A stretch of 64,000 nucleotides of DNA. Source: Serinus canaria (lineage: Eukaryota; Chordata; Aves; Passeriformes; Fringillidae). The translations under genes and the position numbers were made by a program. How positions within the stretch are numbered: the first letter of the stretch is position 1; each line of letters starts with the position of its first letter. The notes below the pieces were generated by a model that did no database searches, was not told the DNA's origin, and worked only from the letters and a program-made list of their open reading frames with translations. Shown in pieces: positions 39,330 to 52,779 of this stretch. The DNA is taken from contig NC_066315.1 of the NCBI RefSeq assembly GCF_022539315.1, forward strand, positions 22,233,649 through 22,297,648. The letters are read 5' to 3'.

Positions 39330-41346
39330 AAAAAACCTGGATGACAGCTTTATGGAACAAGTCCTAAGGGAGGCAACTGAGAAATACGCCCTGCTTGATC
39401 TGCTGCTTGTCAACAGAGTGGATTTTGTGAGCAAAGTGGAGATTGGCAGCTGTCTTGGCCACAGTGAACAAGAAGAAATTGAGTTAAAATATCTGTTAAC
39501 AGGAAGAAAAGTGTTGGCAAAACCTCAGCTCTGGATATGAGGAGAGCAGACTTCAGGTTTCTCAGGCAATTAGTAAGTATGTCCCCTGGGAATATGTTTT
39601 TGCAGATGTTGCAGTCCATCAGTGCTGATGACTTTTTAAACATCACTTCCTAAGGGCACAGGAGCAGTCAATTCCCAAAAGTCAGAATTTGGGAAAGCAG
39701 GCGAGGCAGAAGACCAGCTTGGCTAAACAGGAATCTTCTCTTGGAAATAAGGCAAAAAGGGAGGTGCATACCCAGTGAAAAACAGGGCAAGGATACAGAG
39801 ATACTGTAGAGAGGAAATTCAGGCGACCAAACCTGGAGCTGAAGCTAGCCAGAACTGTGGGGGACAATAAAAAGATTTTTCAAATATATCAATGGCATCA
39901 GGCAGTGATATAAAAGTAATATCAGCTCATTACAGGATGAGGATGGTTTCCTCACAATCAGAGACATGGACAAGGCAGAGGTTTAACATATTCTTTGCCT
40001 CTGTCATCCACACCAGATGGACTAAGGGGGGTTCTCAGTGCCCTGAGTTGGAGAACCATGACAGCAGGAATTATCAATTCCCAGTCAGCCTGGGGCTCCA
40101 GCTGGATCCGTACAAATCCATGGAGCTCTGAAGCCAACACAGTTTCATGAGATGAAAGTCCTGCTTATCAAACCTGATTTCCTTTTTATGACAAGACATC
40201 TCACTTAGCTGATCAAGAGAAGCCAGCTGATGCAGTCTTTTTGGATTTCAACAAAGCTTTTGATACTGTCTCTCCTAGTGTTCTTCTACACAAAATGTCC
40301 AGCTCACAGCTGGATAAACACATCATGTGATGGGTGTGCAGCTGGCTCAGGGTTCAGGCACAAAGGGTTACAGAGAATGGGGTGACATCAGACTGATGAT
40401 ATGTCACTAGTGGAGCTCTGCAGGGCTCCATCCTCAGCCCTCTGCATTTCAACATCTTAATAAGTTACTTGAATGCAGGACGGGAAGGGACACTAAGCAG
40501 GTTCTCAGATGACACAAAACTGGCAGGAGCTGTTGACTCCCTCAAAGGCAGGGAGGGCCTGCAGAAACACCTCAACAAGTCAGAGGGCTGGTAACCATGA
40601 ACCATAGGGTGCTCAACATGGGAAAATTCTGGATTCTGCACCTGGGGTGAGGCAACCCTGGATGTACAGACAGACTGGGGACTGAGATGCTGGAAAACAG
40701 TGCTACAGAAAGAGACCTGGGGTTCCTGGTTGATGGAAAGTTGGATGTGAATCAGCAGTGCCCTGGCAGGCAGGAGGGCCCGCCGTGTCCTGGGGGGCAT
40801 CAGGCCCAGCATCCCCAGCCGGCACGGGAGGGGATTGTCCCGCTCTGCCCTGCACTGGGCTGGCCTCAGCTCGAGTGCTGGGGGCAGTTCTGGGTGCCAC
40901 AATACAAAACAGACATTAAACTATTAGGGAGCTCCTAAAGGAGGGCTAAGAAGATGACATATGGCTGAGGTCACTTGGTCTGTTCAGCCTGAAGGAGACT
41001 GAGGGGAGACCTCACTGCAGTCTAGAACTTCCTTGTGAGAGGAAGAAGAGAGGCAAACACTGATTTCTTCTCTGTGATGACCAGTGACAGGGCCTGAGGG
41101 AATGTGTAATGGGAGGTTTAAGTTGGAAATTAGGAAGAAGTTCTTCACCCTAAGGGTGGTTGGGCACTGGAACAGGCTACCCAGGGAAGTGGCCACAGCA
41201 CCAGCCTGCCAGGGTTCAAGATGTGTTAGGACAATAATCTTGAACACACGGTGTGGCTCTTGGGGATGGTGCTGTGCAGAACCAGGAGCTGGACTTGATG
41301 ATCTAGGTGGTTCCCTGTGAGCTCAGCATATTCTGGGACTCTGTGA
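39330..41346 (+). mobile_element. CR1 LINE copy with internal deletion, sense +
   Basis: This is the longest retrotransposon in the window, about 2 kb. It begins inside the ORF2 endonuclease part (translated words ALLDLLLVNR and CLGHSEQEEIE at about 39387-39480). It runs through the linker (RPAWLN-like, 39700s) and a KSME word at about 40117. It then jumps directly to the QHSFM..NLISFYDK-like region near 40140, so most of the RT fingers coding part is missing. The palm word FLDFNKAFDTV (about 40241) and an FSDD version of the catalytic FADD box (near 40505) are visible. The 3' end shows WNRLPREV (about 41168), GACTTGATGATCTAGG and the ATTCTGGG terminal repeat. Many stops and frameshifts mean it is dead. 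Confidence 0.93.
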
Positions 41347-42200
41347 GATCTAATCCAGGTTGAAGCAAAATCCTGTTGCATGACACTGGGAGTGGAGCAC
41401 GCTTTAACCTAAACTAGCCCTTGGGATTATGTTGCAAAGAAATAAAGACACCCAAGTTTAATTATCCTTCCTCCTCCCTACAAATAATTTGAAAACCAAT
41501 TCATAGAGCGTATTACTGCCGTATGGCCCTTGGGATACTTTCCTTGTTACTCATTTCTTCATCATTATATTCTTTAATAATTACAGCAGGAAGCTGCCAC
41601 TATTGCTCAACATCAGCTCTCCCCAAGAAATGTTAAATTAGGACTATCCAAGGAGGAGAACAAGAAGGATTCAGACAGATATTTAAATATGTTTATTTAA
41701 TAAAGGCATATTTTGGTGCATCCACATGTATCCCAGTAGAAGGTAAGGGTTTGTACATCAAAGAGGAAGGGTGGCATTTCATCCCTCTATTTTCAGGTAA
41801 GAAACAAGGCTGTGTGGTATATTGCCATTGGGAGAAGCCTCAGGGAGGTCAGGTGTAGTTTGGAAAGCAAAAGAGGGATAGATAACACAATTTCACAAAG
41901 GACATGGCTCACTTGGACATATTCATTAGGATCTCCTGTTGAAATGGCTCAAAAGGGGAAAGACAAAACTAAAGGAAGAAGAACCAAAAGCCTGCAATAT
42001 TTCCATGAAGAAACACTGAAATACAGTGAGTGTACCTATGGAATGAGTTTAAAATCCTGGGCTGCTAATGAGGCCAAACCACCTAAATTTTTGACTATCA
42101 AAGCAGGTGTTTTTCTCTGGGTTAGGAGACACAGCTGAGGTGCTCTAACACGGGTGCCTGGTTTGATGTCCACACTGCTATTGGCTGACCAGGTGTCTGC
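41347..42200. other. Gene-poor sequence
   Basis: I recognise no gene or element. A 108-codon open frame (41812-42138) has no family or splice support. Confidence 0.5.
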
Positions 42201-42289
42201 AGTGAGGATTTGTGAAGGAATTTTGAATGAGTTAGAGACAGGAGCTCTGAGCTGCTTTTCCTTATCTTCTACATAGGCAGGAAGGGTGA

Positions 42290-42720
42290 GTTCAGTTCAC
42301 ATCTTCACCTCATGGCTCAGAAGGTCCCAAGTGGCAAGACCTAGTTACAAGACCTTCCAAGGATTTATTAACCAATAAAACATTGCCAACAAAGGTATTT
42401 ATGCTTTTGACCCAATCCTTATATATTTATTTTTATGGACTCATGCTACAGTGTAAGCTTTCTTAGCCAATCATGTTACGACACACAAACCTACAGTACT
42501 GTACTCTAAAACTCTAAACTTCCCTCTACTTAGCTTAATGTGTCTCTGCTTTAAATTATAAATCCTCAATCTTGCTTCTAGCACCAAAATTTGGAAGCCT
42601 TTTCCAAGATCTCAGATCAAATTCTGTGTTTAATTCCAAGCTTTGGCTTGCAGGCCCAGAGTTCTGAGAATTCCATATATTTCAGATTCCAACACTGAAC
42701 CATCACTGCTCACCTTGAGA
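42290..42720. other. LTR-like or interspersed repeat-like segment
   Basis: The segment has an AATAAA (42375), a TATATATTTA patch (42420), a CCAATCATG box and a compact non-coding style that resembles LTRs seen in songbird genomes. I found no TG..CA edges and no target-site duplication. It could equally be ordinary intergenic DNA. Confidence 0.2.
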
Positions 42721-45700
42721 TGAACTGCTAACCAGCTGTGCACTCCTCACCAGAGAAGCAATTCAGGTGAATGAAGCTATTTTAGATTCTCAAGGGAAAT
42801 CCTCCTGTTCTCAAGCTACTGTCCCAAGGACACAGAGCTGCTGTGCTGTATCTGACAGGATTCTTCTGGTGCCTTGGATGCAGACATCCAAGACTTACCT
42901 AGGTCTTTGTTTTTCACTTGGGAGCTGTAGGAATGATATTAACATGACCTTTTAATCTGAGTCTTCTTTTTCATGATAGATACTCCAGAAATGAATACTC
43001 TGGACTTCAAGAATCATTTGCTTCCTCAGGTTCAAGCACAAGTTTCCTAGACCGTGCTTGAGACAAGTGAGGTGTAGATGTCACAGACTCAGAAGCTGAA
43101 CATGCCTTCAAAATTAAAATTTTGGGGGCTGATTCTTTGGGTACTGTGTCTCAGGCTGTGGGAGCTGAACAGATGGGGAAACTAGCTGGTCTGGGCTTCC
43201 CTGCATGGGATTATTTTGCACAATGACTGTATCAGATCCCAGAAATAAAGTAATTTGGGGGTTGTCCTCTTACCTGTGTAAGTGCTGAGGCAGACACACA
43301 TATGTTGTACAGGCCTAGTCAGAACTAGAAATTTGCCTAGCACACAAGATGTGAAGTACTATTGTTCCCATTAGAATTTCTAAAAGAAATAATTTCATTA
43401 AAATCCTTTGCCTTTTCTAGATCTCAGTCTTCCTGTTAAAAGGATCCATTTCTTTGTAAAAGGTCAAATGAGACCCAGTATAATACCCTGATCAGAGATC
43501 AGGAGAGAAAAGAAAATCAAATTTCCACTTGCAATCAATAGGATGAATGGCACAGCTATAAACATATGTGGGTCAAAGTTACCTATGAGAAACATCTGTT
43601 TTAATAATAGTACGTGTTACAGGCAATAAGGGAACTCAAAACTAGATTTACAAGTTAACATTTCAGTAAGTCTCTAAATTAGCAACCAATTTTGCAAATA
43701 ATCTCATCCACCACGATATTTTGTTTTATTCATGTAGTGGTTGATGCCTAAGGATTTAGAAACAGTGATTTCAACACCACTTTATTTGGTTGCAAAAAGA
43801 TATTTATTTTAAAATAAATAAATTCTAAATAAGTTCTAAATAAGTTCTAAGGGCTTAGAACTAATTAGAAAACTACTTTTCTCCATAAAATTTAAGGTTT
43901 TTATGGACAAATGAAAGCATAACAAGACTAAAGCTAATAAAGCAAATATTTTTGATTCAAAATGAAGCTGTGGTTGTCTGGTCTTTCTCTTCTCCTCAGT
44001 CAACAAAGTTCTTCATTTCACATAGGTGATGATCATAGATATTTGTTCTTCCTCTCTCTAGGAGCTTTGGCAAAGGATTTATGCTTCTTAAGTGACCATT
44101 CTTTTGGTTCTTCATACATCACTTCTTTATTAAATAAAGATTCCACTAATCTGGGATACAATCAAGGAAAATGCTCACATAGTTTATGAAGCAGCCTTTG
44201 AAATTCATCTGATAATACATTTGAAAAATAGACTCTCCTAAGATAAGGCCAATATTAGTCAAATACTGCTTCTCCCAAAGACAGCTGGGCAACAGAAAAT
44301 ACCAAATATTTTTCTGGGCTGGTATAAGTGTGCTATCTCACTTCAATTTACACATATTATCATTGTAAGGGGTAAAAGTTTTGGCACAGGGAATTTGAAA
44401 TGCCTGTCTTTTGAAACCAGCTTTTTGAAAGTTACAAATTAAAAACATCAGTGAGCTTCTACTCCCTTGCCAGCAAACATGGAAATCTAGAGGAGGCCTG
44501 AAACTCTGAAGCAGCTGAGAAAGACAAACATTTTTTGTTCAATATGAACATACAAAATGCCAAAGTGAAACATGGTTAAAATAAAGGTTTTTAACCACAG
44601 CACATCCAACAGATTGGTGCCCAGTAAAGCTCCTAGTCTTGCCTATATCACTCGCCTTTTATTGATGCCTAAAGACTATTGCTTTTTAAGTATTTTTCAT
44701 ATGTTTGTAGCTTTGTAGACCATTAATGCATGCTTATAGAGCTCCAGGTATTTTTCCTACCCTTTCTCTTAGATTTTAGAATTATAATCTAACCTTATAA
44801 CACATTCCTGAAATATTTTTTAATTTTATTTTGAGGTAGAGGACCTAAAAGAGGAAAATTTTGTTTTCTAATCAGAATCTAAGACATAACAAGAAGTGGG
44901 GCAAAGAAGACCTGGACCATCTCCAGTGGGGTAGTACTCAGGGAAAAATTACCTTATCAACTGCTCTTCTAATTGGACAGCGTTTTTCAGATATGATAAT
45001 TTGTTAAAGTTATAAAAATTGTAGAAATCTGATACCTGTGTGCTCACAGCCCAAAAGTATGGAGGCACCCAGAAGTTTCCAATTAAGAACTTCTTTTTCT
45101 TGCCATTTTAATACCATTGCAAGGGGTTTTGTATTTTGATATCAGGCAAAATTATGAAGCAACTTCCCATGGTTTCTCAGGTTTCCCCCTGGTTATTTGT
45201 TCAGAGATTGTCCAAAAGAGCATAGTTTAAGGTTCTTCAGTGCTAAGAAATTCTGTGACACTGAAAAGCAAGTGCAGACATCTCAGTGAGAGAAGCAGGT
45301 ATAGAGTGAAGCCAAAATGACCTACCAGGTACTATTACTATCAACAAAAACAGAGACAAATAATAGCTTTTCTGAAGCACATCATATGTGCTGGGAAAGT
45401 TTAGAAGATATTTATCAAGACTCACAAACTGATTCCAAATGTTTTTTTGCCACATATTGAAGAAGGCTAAGTTCAGCCACTGATAGCACTGTCACTGAAT
45501 CTGAAAATAAGAATTTTTTGTTTAACGATGCTCATTATTAGATGGGATGTCACAAAGACAAGTTTTGAAATTTTGAGTGCTATTTAAGATTATGTAGATT
45601 CAAAATAATTTTATTTTACTTTCAGTGCTTTCCTCAGTTTAACTTTGTAGTTTCACATAAAAGACATGCTGTAGAGTAGAGCTCCAGAAGTATAGGAATA

Positions 45701-47840
45701 ATGGTGAGTTTTGCTTTAACTACTCCAGTGATGAAAAATTTACACTCACAGCAACGTGAAAAGTGAAATGTTCTCTTTTTTCTTTTTCTTTTTCCTTTTT
45801 TTTTAATTGGGTTTTGGTGGAGTGCAAAGGGAATGAACCATCTGGTGGCCAGACTCTCATATTGACTCTAGAATGAGTTTTCTAGTACCATTGTCAGAGG
45901 TAGAGCACTCCTGAATGTGGATCAAGGTGCAAACCAACAGACCATTACTTGCATTCTTAAGTCTAGGATAGATCTCATTCCTACTGCCTGTCCTATTGCA
46001 GTGGGCAGGCAAGAATTTTCTTGATTTCTTCGTTTTGTGAGAATGCAGTACATTATGATCATTTGGAGTAACAGTGATGAAGGCAGTCAAATGCAAACTA
46101 AAACTGCAAATATTCATAAGAATATAACATAACTACCATCAAGCACAGTCCTAGACTTCAATCTACATTTTAAGAACCTTTATAATCTCTCCAAACACCA
46201 GCCTACTATATGCCAGAAAAGTTATTTCAAAGGGCTTCTCTACCTTGGATAGCAAAGTGACAAATTACAGTAGATATGGAAAAAGGAGTAGTGGGTCACT
46301 CAGGAATTCAAGACTACTAGTGTGAAAGTGGTAAAAAGAACAGCTGAATAGTTTATCTGGGAAACTAAAAATAATCTCTTAATTGCACAATTGCTTGAAA
46401 AGTAACAAGGGTGCAGGGGAAAAGTTAAATCCCACAGTGGCAAATATCAGCTGAGACTTTGTGAAAATAAAGAATTACTTGTGCTTTGTCGGTAGGGAAA
46501 TCACAGACTTGAAGACTTCTTCATGGGAAAACCAAAATTTCTTTCAGCCGAAAGACACTGAGGGAAACAATTGTAAGAAAATAATCAGGCAAGACAGAAA
46601 AGTCCAATTATGACAAATCATGACCACTTTTATAAGGTTCCTAAGGTGAGAGAGGGCAGAAAACTAAAAACGTGAAGATATTTAAATGCAGTATTAAGTT
46701 TGAAAATATATCTGTAGTTCATTGGCAGGAAGACATCTGAGTGAACAGAAGGGATTTCTAGTACCATTGGGAAATATTTAACCCAAGCATCATCAGCTCA
46801 AGCTTCTTTTTCATCTGCTCTCTCTGCACAAAATATCTTTGACATATCTTGACATTGCTTGCAGGAAATCCTCTCTACCCAAACCTTAATTGTCTGGGCC
46901 CCTAGATGGGAGTGCACCACAGGACAGCTTCAAGCCTTCTCAATCCCTCCAGACTAAGAAAGCAGCCCTTGGAGTAAAGTAAATTCCATTCCCAAAGTTT
47001 TACAATAGAATATAACTATAAATGAGATTGTACAAAAGCACCTCATGAGACAGTTCTAATCAGCAATATAAAATGAAAAGCAACCTTTCATTCACTATTT
47101 AAAGACTATGAGGCCAGGATTCCAACACAAAGAAAAGTTGATAGTAAAATTGTAAACCTTCTAAAATATTATCAAAACAACAGTAAAAAAATCTGTAACT
47201 ATTAAATCACAAACAATTCTTCTATAAGTACAAATATTAGGAACAGTAAGAGATGGCATTAGGTGAAGAACTAAGAGAACAGGTATTACAACCCCTTCTA
47301 TTTCTGCAGACATTTTTAGTACCTTGAGAAGCAATGGAATGAGGCCAAAGGGAATGAATTTCTAGAAGATATTTACCGACTATAAAGTAGCAAAGGAACT
47401 GGGAATTCTAGTTACATTGCAAGCTGTTAAAGTGGTTTTTTTCCCTTTCTCTTGTCTCCCCCAAATGACTGTTCAGTATGAAAAATGACTCTGTCAGCAG
47501 ACACTCTTCACAACCCATCCTGATCTGCAGCCTTCATTGTTTTATAGAGACAAATGGGCAGTAAGTAGCTAAAACATTTCACGTACATGGAGTTTAAAAT
47601 GCAGAAACAAAGTTTTGCCATGTGGCAACAGAGACCAAAGAAAAAATATGGATCCACTCTATAAAACCAATTAGCAATGAGCAGTCTGCTTTAAACTATT
47701 CCTTGATTCAAGTCCTCTTAAGTGGAGTTGTGCAAAATTATTTACAGACTAAAAAAAAGTTTGAATTAATTTAGCCAGTGTTTATTGTTACTATAAACAC
47801 TAATTATTCCTACAACAGTCTAATATAAGCACTATTTCTT
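42721..47840. other. Gene-poor AT-rich sequence
   Basis: It contains a short tandem repeat of TTCTAAATAAG (about 43822-43850) and a polypyrimidine stretch (about 45771-45806). No gene or transposon was recognised. Open frames on both strands (for example 45857-46117 on -) look like chance. Confidence 0.6.
43822..43850. repeat. 11-base tandem repeat
   Basis: About two and a half copies of TTCTAAATAAG lie in AT-rich DNA. Confidence 0.75.
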
Positions 47841-47844
47841 GGCT

Positions 47845-47935
47845 GTGTGTGATAAACATGGAATGGTGATCACCTTTTTTTAATGATCACCTGTTTTTAT
47901 CATACACTTTTTGTAACACTTTAAGTGTTACAAAA
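47845..47935. repeat. Two adjacent inverted repeats
   Basis: An imperfect hairpin pairs GTGTGTGATAAA..GGTGATCA (47845-47872) with TGATCACC..TTTATCATACAC (47884-47907) across a T-rich loop. Directly next to it a perfect 12-bp hairpin pairs 47909-47920 (TTTTGTAACACT) with 47924-47935 across three bases. Together they form about 90 bases of double-hairpin DNA, which may be a remnant of a small non-autonomous DNA transposon. Confidence 0.75.
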
Positions 47936-50900
47936 TGTTTCAATTAAAATTATGTGAAATGCAGTTTGTTCAAAGTTTTTCCAGTTTTTCTTGATATTTT
48001 TTAATTAAAAAGTCATGCGCTGCCCATGATATTTTGTTTCCTCATAATAAAAACTTCAGCAATTCACATCTTATACCATTCCTGAATTAAAATTTGACAG
48101 AATGGCTTTCTATGACATTTAAACAGTTTAGTCCTCCAGTGATAACCAGTAAACAGTCTCCACCATAAGTCTCTAAAACACTCAGAACTCTGGGTTTAGA
48201 GTGTTTTAGACTCAACAGATTCCCAAATCCTTGTCCAAGATAGATGGTGACTTTCCACTTTTTCCTTAATTTATTCTGTTGCTTTTCAAAGGATTACACA
48301 CAATGAATGCTTTGCTTAAGTCCTTGCTTTGAGGCTGGTAAAGTAACTATCAAGCTGGGTACCCAGCTTCCAGCACATTGCAGTATCTCACTTATTTGTG
48401 CTGAGCAGTCCTTCCCCAAGATGCTGCAGGCAGCTGAGGTGGATTCAGGTTTCCTGAGAGGCCAGTGAATCACAATCTTCTGCTTTTGAACACTGTGGCC
48501 TTAACACCAGGGCACTGAACAAATACACAACCTCCTACCCTTGCTACCATTTTTGCAGCTAAAGCCTTCTTGACCACCATTAGTCGACACTTTAATATTT
48601 TTTTTTCTTTGTCAGCAGCCACCCTACCTTTTGAATTTCATTATTCCTTTTGGCTGTTTTTAAATGGTTTTTTCCTTCTCTCTTCATAATCAGTTTAAAA
48701 TTTCTTGTCAGAATAAATTGAGGGAGAGTTTGCTCCAGAAGAGGAAAAACCAGGAAGTTTAATAGTCTAAGTCTATTTTTTCCCCTCAAATGAACAGAAA
48801 AAAATCAATTATTAGCTAGCAATATACAACAAATTGTGCTTCTGTGCTGATTCAGGCTCTCCACAGACAAACTAAAAAAACAATAGTGTGCTAAGCTACA
48901 CAGAGTAAAGCAAACCTGAAATCATTGAAGATTCATGGCTCCAGGAGCACCAAATCTTCCCAACTGAGCTAAATGGAGAATATTCATTAGTTGTCACTGG
49001 GGATGTACATATTCTCTTTGCAGGACAGCAAATTCAAATGCAATACTACAAAAACATAGGAAAAATTGAAACTGCATGTAGAGAAAGGTACAAAGTCTGC
49101 TTTCCAGCTTCCTTATTCCCCATCTTCCTATTAGGGACTTTCCTTAAAGAGTATGTGTTTTGGATGGAAAAAAACTCCTTTTCACCTTGTGGAAAGATTG
49201 CAGAATTTGTTTGTGTCATTTTACTCTCTACACCTTCTTACCTGAGCCCTTCTTCCACTAGCTAGTTTCCTCACAGACCAAAGATTTCTAGTCCCCTATT
49301 AACCACAGGAGGGAATGTCCATGGACATTTGTGTCTGTATATAAGTTCACTGTTCAATGTGTCATGTGAGTTCACTAATGTGAGGCAGATAGAAATACAT
49401 AAAAATGTATATCTTGCATAGGAAGAGCACCTTTTCATCCCTTTAATAAAGTGTTCTCCTGGAATAAAGGTTTTCCCTCATTAAAACCTTTTACTTAAGA
49501 TTTGCTGTGTCATAACCAGTGAAGTAATACCAGAGTGTCATAGACAACCAAAACTCTTCCTGCCCAGCTGAATCAGTGTGAGAATTAGACTGGCTAGTCC
49601 TCAGAGGAAAGAAGTGTCAGGACACCAAATGTGTTATGCTGAGGTCTCTAATGGTAGATTCACATCCTGTGCAGGTGGGCACAGTCCCTTGCACATCTCC
49701 CCACCACGTCTTGTCCCTACTGCCCTTTCCTCTCTGGATCCTCTGAGCTCTTCCCTTCTGAGCCAGCTCTGCCCCAGTGTTTCCCTTTGCCCATGCCTTG
49801 TGCCACCAGGCACTATCCAGCCTGTCCTTCTCTGCCATGAGTTTCCTCCCAGCTTCCATTTCCACTCCCCATACCCTCAGATTTCTTCCCTGAATCCTCA
49901 CCCCTTTTCTCTTCCCCAGATGTGAGCATGGGGTTTGTATTTTTGGCTCAGCAGTGGCTATACAGCCTTTTTTTCACCAGATACCAGTTCATCAAAGGTT
50001 GTAGGTTCAGAACCAGAGCACATTATTCAACAAAGCATACTAGTTCTGGCTGTTTTCCAGCATATAAAAATACTAATTTCCAGTAAATTATATACGGTTG
50101 TAGGAAAGGTACAACACTCTGTTGGGAATCCAACATGGCTTCTCTCTATATCACTTTTTTCCCTACCTGCCATAAATTGCAGTATATCAAAATATATAGA
50201 GCTCTCCAGTATTTTGATATAAATCTACCTGAAGAAAGTCAACAGCCATCTAAGAACATGTATACCAGCTGCATATAGCGGCAGACCTACTTCCACTTTG
50301 GGGTGAAAGAACAAAGGTAACAAGATCAAAACAGTGGTCGCTTGCTCCTTATAATTAAGAATGAAAAACTAAAATTACATAAGTAAAGAAACAGATCACA
50401 ACTTGAATTATATGCTTCCAGATTTATTTTGCTTACTTATTCTGTAATTGTATTTTCTACAAGAAATGTGATACTCTGACAGATGCAAATGTTTGTGGGA
50501 GGGCCTCCAGAAGTGAGTTGGGTGAAGTGAGTTGGGTTTTCCAATTTTAGTATATGCAGTTTCAGCCTTCATGTTTTGCTGACCTTTATTTTCATCAACT
50601 ACTGCTAGTGATATACAAACTTGCAAACCTTTACTGCAATTCTATAGAACGAGTACATGAGCAGTGACAAACATTGTCAGAAATGTAAGCCCTCCAGAAA
50701 AATTTCAGGTGTGGGAGTTTGCTAACATGAATGCTCTGCTAATAGAAGTCACTGCTTCTGTCTAGCTGTAGTTTACAGGTTTTCTGGTTTGTGTTTGATG
50801 GGGAATAAAGATATGAAATTTGTTAGGAACAGCACCTGTTATTAACAGTAGTGCCTCTCTGAAAGGTGCTGGCAATTTTTCTATCAGCATTTTCTGACAC

Positions 50901-52660
50901 AGATATCCCTGTGAACGACTCTGCAGTAACACATACTAGAGTTTCATTCTTGGAAACATCCTCTAATGTCAGAATTTTCCATAGCTTGGTTGCAAAATTT
51001 ACAGTGCCAATTTAGTGTAATTTGCTGAACCTCACTGCTTGTAAAGTCCTCTTAGATGTGGCAATCCTTCACAGATTTCAGGTCTTTTCTCTCCCCAATG
51101 ACAGTACACACCTACCTTGCATTATTAAAAGTACAGTCACACCTGCCTAAGCCACAGCATCTATGTCCACTGATTAAAACTCCTTAGGAAAAAAGCCAGA
51201 GAAAGGAGTTCTCAGCTGCAGGATGCCAAGCTGAACATGTTGACAAAGAAGATACAGCCAGAAACACTCATTTACTGCTCCTTTCAACCTGAGAAAATGT
51301 GCTATAAGATCCTCAGGCATGGTTTTCCACTGTTGTCTTGGGGAGCCATTGAAATTCCTTTCACCTCACTGGGAAAATGTGTGTCTGTAGCTAGTCTGTA
51401 ATGCCCTGTGATCAAATTGTTTGTTCAGCCTCACTCTCTCTCTTTCCTCTGCTTATATCTTAGAAACTGTTCTCAGACCAAGTCAGGAGCTCCCAATGCA
51501 TCATGTGTGTGAAATATTCACTCTTGCCCATTTGTACATCTATAAGCTCCCACAATTAGCCAGGATTCTGCTCCCTGGATGGGGCTGAACTGGTTTCCAT
51601 CACAGCTTCTGCACAGTACTGCATTTTGTCACATAGATGTACCCTCAATGATGGTGAATGATTTATGTGAAAAAAATAACATTCTTGTGGGAATTATTTC
51701 CTTGAAAGCATGAAATCATTCAATAATGCTTTGACAAGACTCTATCACAAACACTTCCCATCTCTCTCCCCATAATATCAGTGGTAAAAGCAAGCCAAAA
51801 TCATTTTGACAATATTTCTCTGTCCAGAAATAGCATTTCAAGCCTGACCAATCATCCCATGTGTACTGGTTAGCTGCATGTGGAGATGTAAGTACTCATC
51901 TTGGCAGTGTGTGTTATCATCCCCTGCCTTGCTAATGGGCTTCCTAACACTTCTCCTGCTTGCTGGGTGGCCTCTGAGGCTGGCAGGCACCATGCCCACC
52001 CCAGAAACAGGTTGGGAAGTTCAGGCCTGACAGATGCTCTTCAGTTACTTCGGAGCCAAGTGGTCCCAAGCACCAGAGCAGCCCACTTGGCATCAGAACT
52101 CCCAGGTACTTCTAAACACAGGTTTTTCCCTGTCCAGAGAAGGAAAAGATGGGATTTCCTACATCTCATTCAACCAGCCTTGCAGTCCAGAATTTCACAC
52201 TGGAAATTTCCTTGTGTCTCCTAGGGGCAGGCTCTGACTAGGAGCAACCCAAACAAACTGAAGAAGTAGAAAGAGGAGATGCTGTATGTTCCTGCACTAT
52301 GTTATTCCCTTTTCTTAAAAACCTCCATTACTCTGGTTTCAAGTGACCCAGTATCTCAACTTCTTGAATATTGTAGCAGAAGGGAAGCTTGTTTCCCACC
52401 ATTCTCTATAAAAAAAGAGCATAACAGCAAATTGAGGTCTCACAGGTATGATGAGTTGACTGAAAAGTGTTTCAACAAAATTATTTTCAAGGGAAATACC
52501 TTTCCTTCTTTTTTTTAAATAACATTGGTGTTTTCTCTTACAAAGCCAAACATCCAAATCATTTCTAGTTTTGACTCCGGCTTACCAGGTTTCCTGGATA
52601 ATGTATTTAATCTGGTTTTCCCCTTTCTTAGCTGGGTATCTTCCATATCTTCCATGGTTT
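47936..52660. other. Gene-poor sequence
   Basis: No recognised gene. Open frames at 49578-49925 (+) and 49617-49901 (-) overlap each other in a C-rich patch and look like chance. A minor imperfect hairpin pairs about 48174-48183 with 48199-48208. Confidence 0.55.
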
Positions 52661-52668
52661 TGACCAAA

Positions 52669-52767
52669 GTTTTAGTACCTAAAACTTAGTACTTTAGTAC
52701 CTAAAGTTTATCTTAGTACTAAAGTACCTAAAACTTTAGTAGTAGTAGTTTTAGGTACTTTAGTACA
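52669..52767. repeat. AGTACCTAAA repeat cluster with 20-bp perfect hairpin
   Basis: The word AGTACCTAAA occurs three times on the + strand within about 65 bases and once in reverse complement. The last direct copy and the inverted copy form a perfect 20-bp stem (52716-52735 with 52747-52766) around an 11-base TTAGTAGTAGT loop. It looks like repeated template switching or foldback copying of a short seed. Confidence 0.93.
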
Positions 52768-52779
52768 TAAAAGTGCAGA

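Noticed and set aside
40465..40902. 145-codon open - frame
   Set aside because: It is the antisense of the CR1 ORF2 region at 39330-41346.
49578..49925. Overlapping open frames on both strands in a C-rich patch
   Set aside because: Frames on both strands are open because of base composition; the products are low-complexity Pro/Ser/Leu.
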